Positions 59,107 through 64,000 of a stretch of 64,000 bases of DNA are shown here, in pieces (positions within the stretch are counted from its first letter, which is position 1; each line of letters begins with the position of its first letter). The stretch comes from Rhabditoides inermis. Lineage: Eukaryota > Nematoda > Chromadorea > Rhabditida > Rhabditidae. Under the pieces are notes generated by a model that was not told where the DNA came from, made no database searches, and saw only the letters and a program-made list of their open reading frames with translations. The DNA is taken from positions 248,001 through 312,000 of the forward strand of contig CAWZYM010000004.1 in the NCBI GenBank assembly GCA_963966185.1, written 5' to 3'. The position numbers and the translations under genes are program-made.

Positions 59107-61184
59107 ATGGGTTCAAAAGAAGAGGAGCAGCGTCGAACGCGACGTGCGCGTATCGAATCATCGTCGTCGTCTGATTCCGACCAGCCTGTTGTGCCGAAGA
59201 AAGCGAACAAGGTAATAGGAATAGTCGTACAGCGTGAAACACTCGTATTCATTCAGACAGGAAACATGTTGATTCCGCCGCTGCCCGATCCACGCGAGAC
59301 GGCGCAGTGTTCTTTGCCAGGCTGCCGTGCCAAGGTCAAAGTCGACATAGGTGAGTTTTCTTCTTCCTATTTTCCTTTTTGATGCATCCGGTTTGATATT
59401 GTGATACAGTGAGTCGTCAACAGCATGTCTCGTGGCGGCACATTGGCCACGCACACTCGGATGACGACTATCCGGCACTGCTGGCAGAAAAGGTGGGCAT
59501 TGGGATTACTGTAGATTCCAAGAGTTGTGTTTAGGTGCAGAAGGCGTTCCCCGATTGTCCGGTATTCAACGAACGGCAGTGTGATCTGTGCTACCAAGAG
59601 GTGTGTATAGGGAGATAAGTGGAAATAAATCTTGATATTACAGGAGGATACACTGGCAGGTCGTCGCTCGCACGTGCTTCTATGCCATTCCCCTCCGCCC
59701 ATTGTGTGTCCTGCCGATGACTGCTCGCAAGAGTTTTCCGAGATCGCCGCGGCAGAGAAGCACATCCAAGTGAGAATGTTCATATCATTACCGTATCTTG
59801 TGTATTTATGTTACAGGGCGAACACGGACTCGATTCTGCGACGTGGTCGGATCAGAAGAAGGGATTCAACGTGAATGTGGATCGCATGGTGAAACGCTGC
59901 TTCCGCGTTCCTCTTGCGAAGAGGGTTCGAGCGATCAGGTAGGAGACATGGCGTACGAAAAGATGTAGAGATTGTATCTTGTAGCAAGTCGTCCAATGAC
60001 AAGCCGATTCTGCGCACCGCTCGACAGATTGACGACAGCGATTCGAGTTCAAGTGATGAGAGTGATGGAGAGATGAGACGACGAGTCTCGAGGTGCGAAG
60101 CAGAAACCGGTGACAAGGAGAACGCTGCAGAGGAGACTGTTCCACAGGTTAGGGTGTTATGTCGTTATGTGATTTCACTTTTTTTCATTTTTCAAGAATG
60201 TGATTGTGAAGGAGATACAGGCTCCGATACCGACTCCGATACCGGCTCATGCACCGGCGGCTCCAGCACCGGCTCCGGCGCCAACTATTAAGACACCGGA
60301 ACCATCGGCATCAGTACCTGTAAGTTGAGGTGATTTATGTCGTGATAGATATCTTTTTAGGAGATCAAGAAGGAGATGGTGGAAGTAAAGGTGGAGAAGA
60401 CAGATTTGGCGGACGAGATCATGGATCCTGTGGTAATGGGGAGGCCCTCGAAGACGGTACTGTGTCTGGAGTCGTTCATGATTTATAATTTGCAATATGC
60501 AGGTAGTACAGACGGAGATTGCCTCAAATATCGTCCGAAACGTTCCATCACCGGCGTTTGAGGTGGGTTGCGTCCGAATTCACTTGTAATATTGTGTGCG
60601 ATTCAAGCCTCTCTTCTCGATGCGCTGCAATCTGTGCGGTGTGGGGTGCGAAGACGACCGACACTGTCAGAGTCATGCGGAACATGCAACGTTTCGGTGC
60701 GCACTCTGCAACTGCCATGTACCCACCGCCCCTCTTCTCGCTCGACACGTACAGGTGACTCCTACCTGAACTATGCGGACCACGTGTGGTTTGTAGATGA
60801 GTCACTCTATGGCGTTCCCGAGAGACGCGCTGTTGCTACTCGACCAGCTGCACTCTGTCCTCCATCTTCACTCGAATTGCTTCCCCCACATCCCAGCCTT
60901 CCTCAACTTCCCGCCTTTCACGCTGCTGTTCCCGGAAAGAAATGTGCACACTGTGGTGAGCTTACATCTTTGTAGTTTCTCTATCCAGTGTGTTCTCTCT
61001 CTCTCAGACGCGACCTATGTTGGACGCGGCTTTGGCTCGGCAGGGAATGCGCACTGCGATGCGATGGGATATGCAGCGGTTGCTGTTATGCCGGGATTCG
61101 CAGGTGTTTCCACATGCATATTCATGATTTGTATATGTATGATGCGTTTTGCAGTGGTCCGGACATTATTCGAGAGGGTTTTGA
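59107..61184 (+). CDS. C2H2-type zinc-finger protein (nematode-type, unassigned)
   Basis: Probable nuclear regulator; family not recognised. The start MGSKEEEQRRTRRARIESSS follows a TGTCAG acceptor. Zinc-binding-like parts: CSLPGCRAKV, later QHVSWRHIGHAH; CPVFNERQCDLCYQEEDTLA; CPADDCSQEFSEIAAAEKHI; and a late pair MRCNLCGVGCEDDRHCQSH and FRCALCNCHVPTAPLLARHV. Between them are an acidic-serine stretch (DDSDSSSSDESDGEM) and a Pro-Ala run (IPAHAPAAPAPAPAP). The C-terminal exons after 60797 (MSHSMAFPRDALLLLDQLHS, then TRPMLDAALARQGMRTAM) join in phase 0 and end GHYSRGF with TGA at 61182-61184; these are less certain. Introns are short, about 40-60 bp. Confidence 0.65.
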
Positions 61185-61519
61185 GAGCGGGGAACTGTTA
61201 CAGATATATTGTATATTGTGAATGTTTGTTGATTATTATGATGTTCATTGTTATTGTGAGTTGGTTATGATAAAGAATTTAATGTTTATTCGAGTATGTG
61301 CTACATTGTTGTGCTCTTACAAATTATACTCTTTTTTCAAAATACGCGCGCTTTTCTACCGTAATCTGGAGAGCGTTGCGGTTGCGGCGCGTTTATTGAT
61401 TGGTTTCGCAAGCACGCGCCTGTCGGCATTGTACTCTCAATTGTTGCTGTCTCGACGACTAGACCGGCGTTTTTTGTTCGATTCGATTGTATCGATCAGA
61501 TTCGTCGTTTATCGTTTTG

Positions 61520-63579
61520 ATGGCTTCGGAAGGTTTCGCTTCCTCTGATACTGTCGTGTTGTGCCCTCTCCAACCCGTTGTCATGAGCTCTACTGCTTCT
61601 TCAACCGTTGGTTTATTTTGATTTACCTCAAACTGTGTAATTAAACCTACTCCGGAAAGAGTATAAACTACCACGAAAATACCTCAAATGAAGTGATTAA
61701 ACCTACTCCGAAACGAGTATAATCTAACGAATTTTGAGTAATTAAACCTACTCTTATTCTAGTGTATTGTTTGTTGTAATTATGATTATGCTTTCAAAGT
61801 GCGTTTTAGGGCGAAAGCAATGCTCGTCTTTCCGCTGGTCGTGAATCGAATGTTCCCGATGATGACCTCTTTGCCGGCCTCGACTGGGCAGCTCCGTCCA
61901 AGTCCTATGTAGATCTGCAAATTGAGTCCCCATCCGTGTCTGTGGCCGCGGAAATCAACGAAAACACCAGCAATGGATCTACTGAGTGAGTTGTTGTACG
62001 TTTGCATATTTGTCATTCCCTTCGTTATATGTTTTGCATTATTTCTATTTCAGAAAGCCGCAGAAACGTGCACGCAAGGTTGCTTCCGCATCAACGCGCG
62101 TTAAGCGTGCCAAGAAGGATACGTCATGTGTTGTCGATCTCGATGAGCTCGAAGGCCATTCTGATTCTGATGACGAATTGGACAACTACTACTATCTTGT
62201 TCCGAATCCTCGCGATGATTTGATTGAAAAGGTTGGTAATTGGGAATCTGTTTTTGTATGATTATGAGAAATGAGATTTTCAGGTCCGAAACGAACTGGA
62301 GCAGGAACTGACCGATGATACACTTCTGAAGGCTACGAAAGATTTCGAGGTAGCCAAATCCAAGATGGCAGCCTACCGCAGTCGCTGTCTTGAAGCTGAA
62401 AAAATTGCTTCCGAGTCTAGGGTACGTTTTTATTAGTTTCACTTTTCGATTTAATTTCTGACCTCCGACTTGTTAAGAATCGTGAGATGTTCGTATGTTT
62501 CGCGTGCGGGCGTTCCTTCTTCAGTGAGGAAATGATCCGTGAGCACGTTCAGACTAAACATATCGACCCGCAGATTAACAACAAGGTGTGTTCTATTTTC
62601 CAATGTTTGTAGTAATGTTTTTTATTTTGTTTGTTTTTAGGATCGAATGTTCAAGTGTGAGCAGTGTTTCCGGTGCTTCAAGAGACCGCATCACTTGAGG
62701 CGTCATGTTCAAAACGAACACTCCACTATTCCCGCCAAGCAGAAACATCCGTGCAAACTCTGCTCTCTCGCTTTCTCGTGAGTTTTATAATTTACGATAT
62801 GTTTCACTGTTCTAAGTATATATTTTCAGTTCGTCCACTACTCTAGAGATTCATTCCATTCGAGTACACGGGGTGGACACCTATGGACAGAAGCGAACAA
62901 CAGACGAGTGGGTGCGGTGTGATATATGTCAAGTCAAGTTTGCTACGTCGGAGGAAGTGAAGGTAATTATTTTGTTCGGAATGTCAATGTATGTTAATTT
63001 TGATATTATAGCGTCACAGTTACTGGTGTCGGAATCGCGAAAAGATAAAGAAGAATCGTGCCTCCAAGTCGCCTATGCTCACTCCTGCTAGCATTTCTAG
63101 CAGCGTCAGCTCATCCGGAAGTCCTGCTCTGCAGAGGCCCGTTCTCGGTTCGTGTTTTGATCTACCAAACTTTTGTACCCACATTTTTCCAGACAAGTCT
63201 TGTCCGTTCTGTGGACGTTCGTGTGCTTCGATGCAGTCTCGCAATCGTCACATTGAAAGAGTTCACCCGGAGAAGGTTGGCACTGCTGAAGCTGAGCCGA
63301 AATATATCAAGATCGAATCGGTAAGTTTTTTTTAACTTCAAATGATGTTGTTGCATTTCTTGTTTTCAGCCATCGCTACAGTTCGGATGCGAAGTGTGTT
63401 TCAAGCAGTTCACTACGTCAGCTTCGCTAAGCCTTCACAAGAAAAGAGTACACGATCAGCATCTCCACTTTGCATGTCACTGTGGAAAGGCTTATCCCAT
63501 CATGAGTGAACTCACCAAGCATCAGAAGATGGTCCATGACAAGAAGTCTGATACTATTACCGAGTTCGATGAACTGTAG
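61520..63579 (+). CDS. Multi-finger C2H2 zinc-finger protein
   Basis: Probable DNA-binding nuclear protein. Exon 1 (MASEGFASSDTVVLCPLQPV) joins through a GTTGGT donor at about 61598 to GESNARLSAGRESNVPDDDL. A bipartite nuclear-localisation-like stretch (KPQKRARKVASASTRVKRAK) is followed by an acidic patch and a helical segment (RNELEQELTDDTLLKATKDF). Fingers: FVCFACGRSFFSEEMIREHV, FKCEQCFRCFKRPHHLRRHV, HPCKLCSLAFSSSTTLEIHS, VRCDICQVKFATSEEVKRHS, CPFCGRSCASMQSRNRHIER, FGCEVCFKQFTTSASLSLHK and FACHCGKAYPIMSELTKHQK, seven in all. The stop is at 63577. No KRAB, BTB or other partner domain seen. Head to tail with the other zinc-finger gene and possibly a diverged relative. Confidence 0.8.
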
Positions 63580-64000
63580 TTCCCGTTGTATGTATTACGA
63601 TATTGATTACGTTGTATTGTGTTACGGGTTTTTATCTTTTGCCATTGCCCAGATTCTATATAAAAAATATTTCAAATTACATTTTGGTCTGTCAACAACA
63701 CACTTTGATATGCATTCGAATTCAGTTCAGAGAAGAATTTAGAAAAGAGCGTCGCTTGTATGATTGTTTGGGTTTGTCTTTCTAATCCGGTCATTGCGAT
63801 CGAACGATAAAGAACTGAAGTCCTCCATTGCTCCAGGCCAGAAACACAATTTTATGAGATTTGCGTCATTGTATGTATAATGGTCAGAGCATCGATCACT
63901 GATCGCTTCAGTTCATTCCAAATTGCGGCGCTGACTGCGCACGGTGCAAAAACGACAGCCAAGGCGCAACAATGGTATATTTAACCTGAAGAAATGACGG
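63580..64000. other. 3' flank of the zinc-finger gene; no gene seen
   Basis: AT-rich. No ORF, tRNA or repeat of note was recognised up to the window edge. Confidence 0.4.

Overview
This window reads as a nematode chromosome segment. The evidence is a cuticle collagen with a nematode-type N-terminal domain, short GT-AG introns, and TTTCAG-type acceptors placed immediately before several start codons, as expected where spliced-leader trans-splicing is used. Gene content (smg-2, nsun-2, a HERC-type ligase, grainyhead) also fits. From memory, and not checked here, the C. elegans smg-2, nsun-2, herc-1 and grh-1 genes lie near each other on chromosome I, so conserved microsynteny is likely. The species cannot be named from the sequence. 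Many introns are inflated by (GA)n/(CT)n tracts and small repeats.

Layout. 1-1186: 3' end of a protein tyrosine phosphatase. 2766-5570: RGS-domain gene with alternative first exons. 5997-7868 (-): ARMC1-like gene, divergent from 8162-13838 smg-2/UPF1. 14272-18425: nsun-2, about 430 bp after smg-2 and probably in an operon with it. 19139-44684: a 25.5-kb HERC4-type RCC1/HECT ubiquitin ligase gene. 45296-47264: NME6-type NDP kinase. 47974-52804 (-): grainyhead transcription factor. 53681-57376: C18orf63/DUF4708-like gene with an antisense tRNA-Val(CAC) in an intron. 57671-58700: cuticle collagen. 59107-61184 and 61520-63579: two C2H2 zinc-finger genes.

The HERC gene is a host for other things. 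Its introns carry up to five antisense genes: a four-exon, C-terminally anchored membrane protein (22946-23911); a cluster of three small secreted cysteine-rich proteins (35.08-37.90 kb); and a weak small membrane ORF (41587-41808). They also carry an inverted pair of tRNA-derived SINE-like elements, two converging non-LTR retrotransposons, and many repeats. The most unusual item is the third secreted gene (36387-37896, -). It has a signal peptide followed by five four-cysteine modules, and the last four modules come from tandem 204-bp exon-plus-intron units in which every exon is phase 0.

Two genome-scale themes recur. One is a dispersed TTCGAA-rich inverted-repeat element ending in GGTCAGTCTCTTC, found mostly in introns. 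The other is short duplications of exon edges together with their splice sites inside the adjacent intron. All gene models were assembled by eye from splice consensus, reading phase and remembered family sequences; no alignment or search was run.
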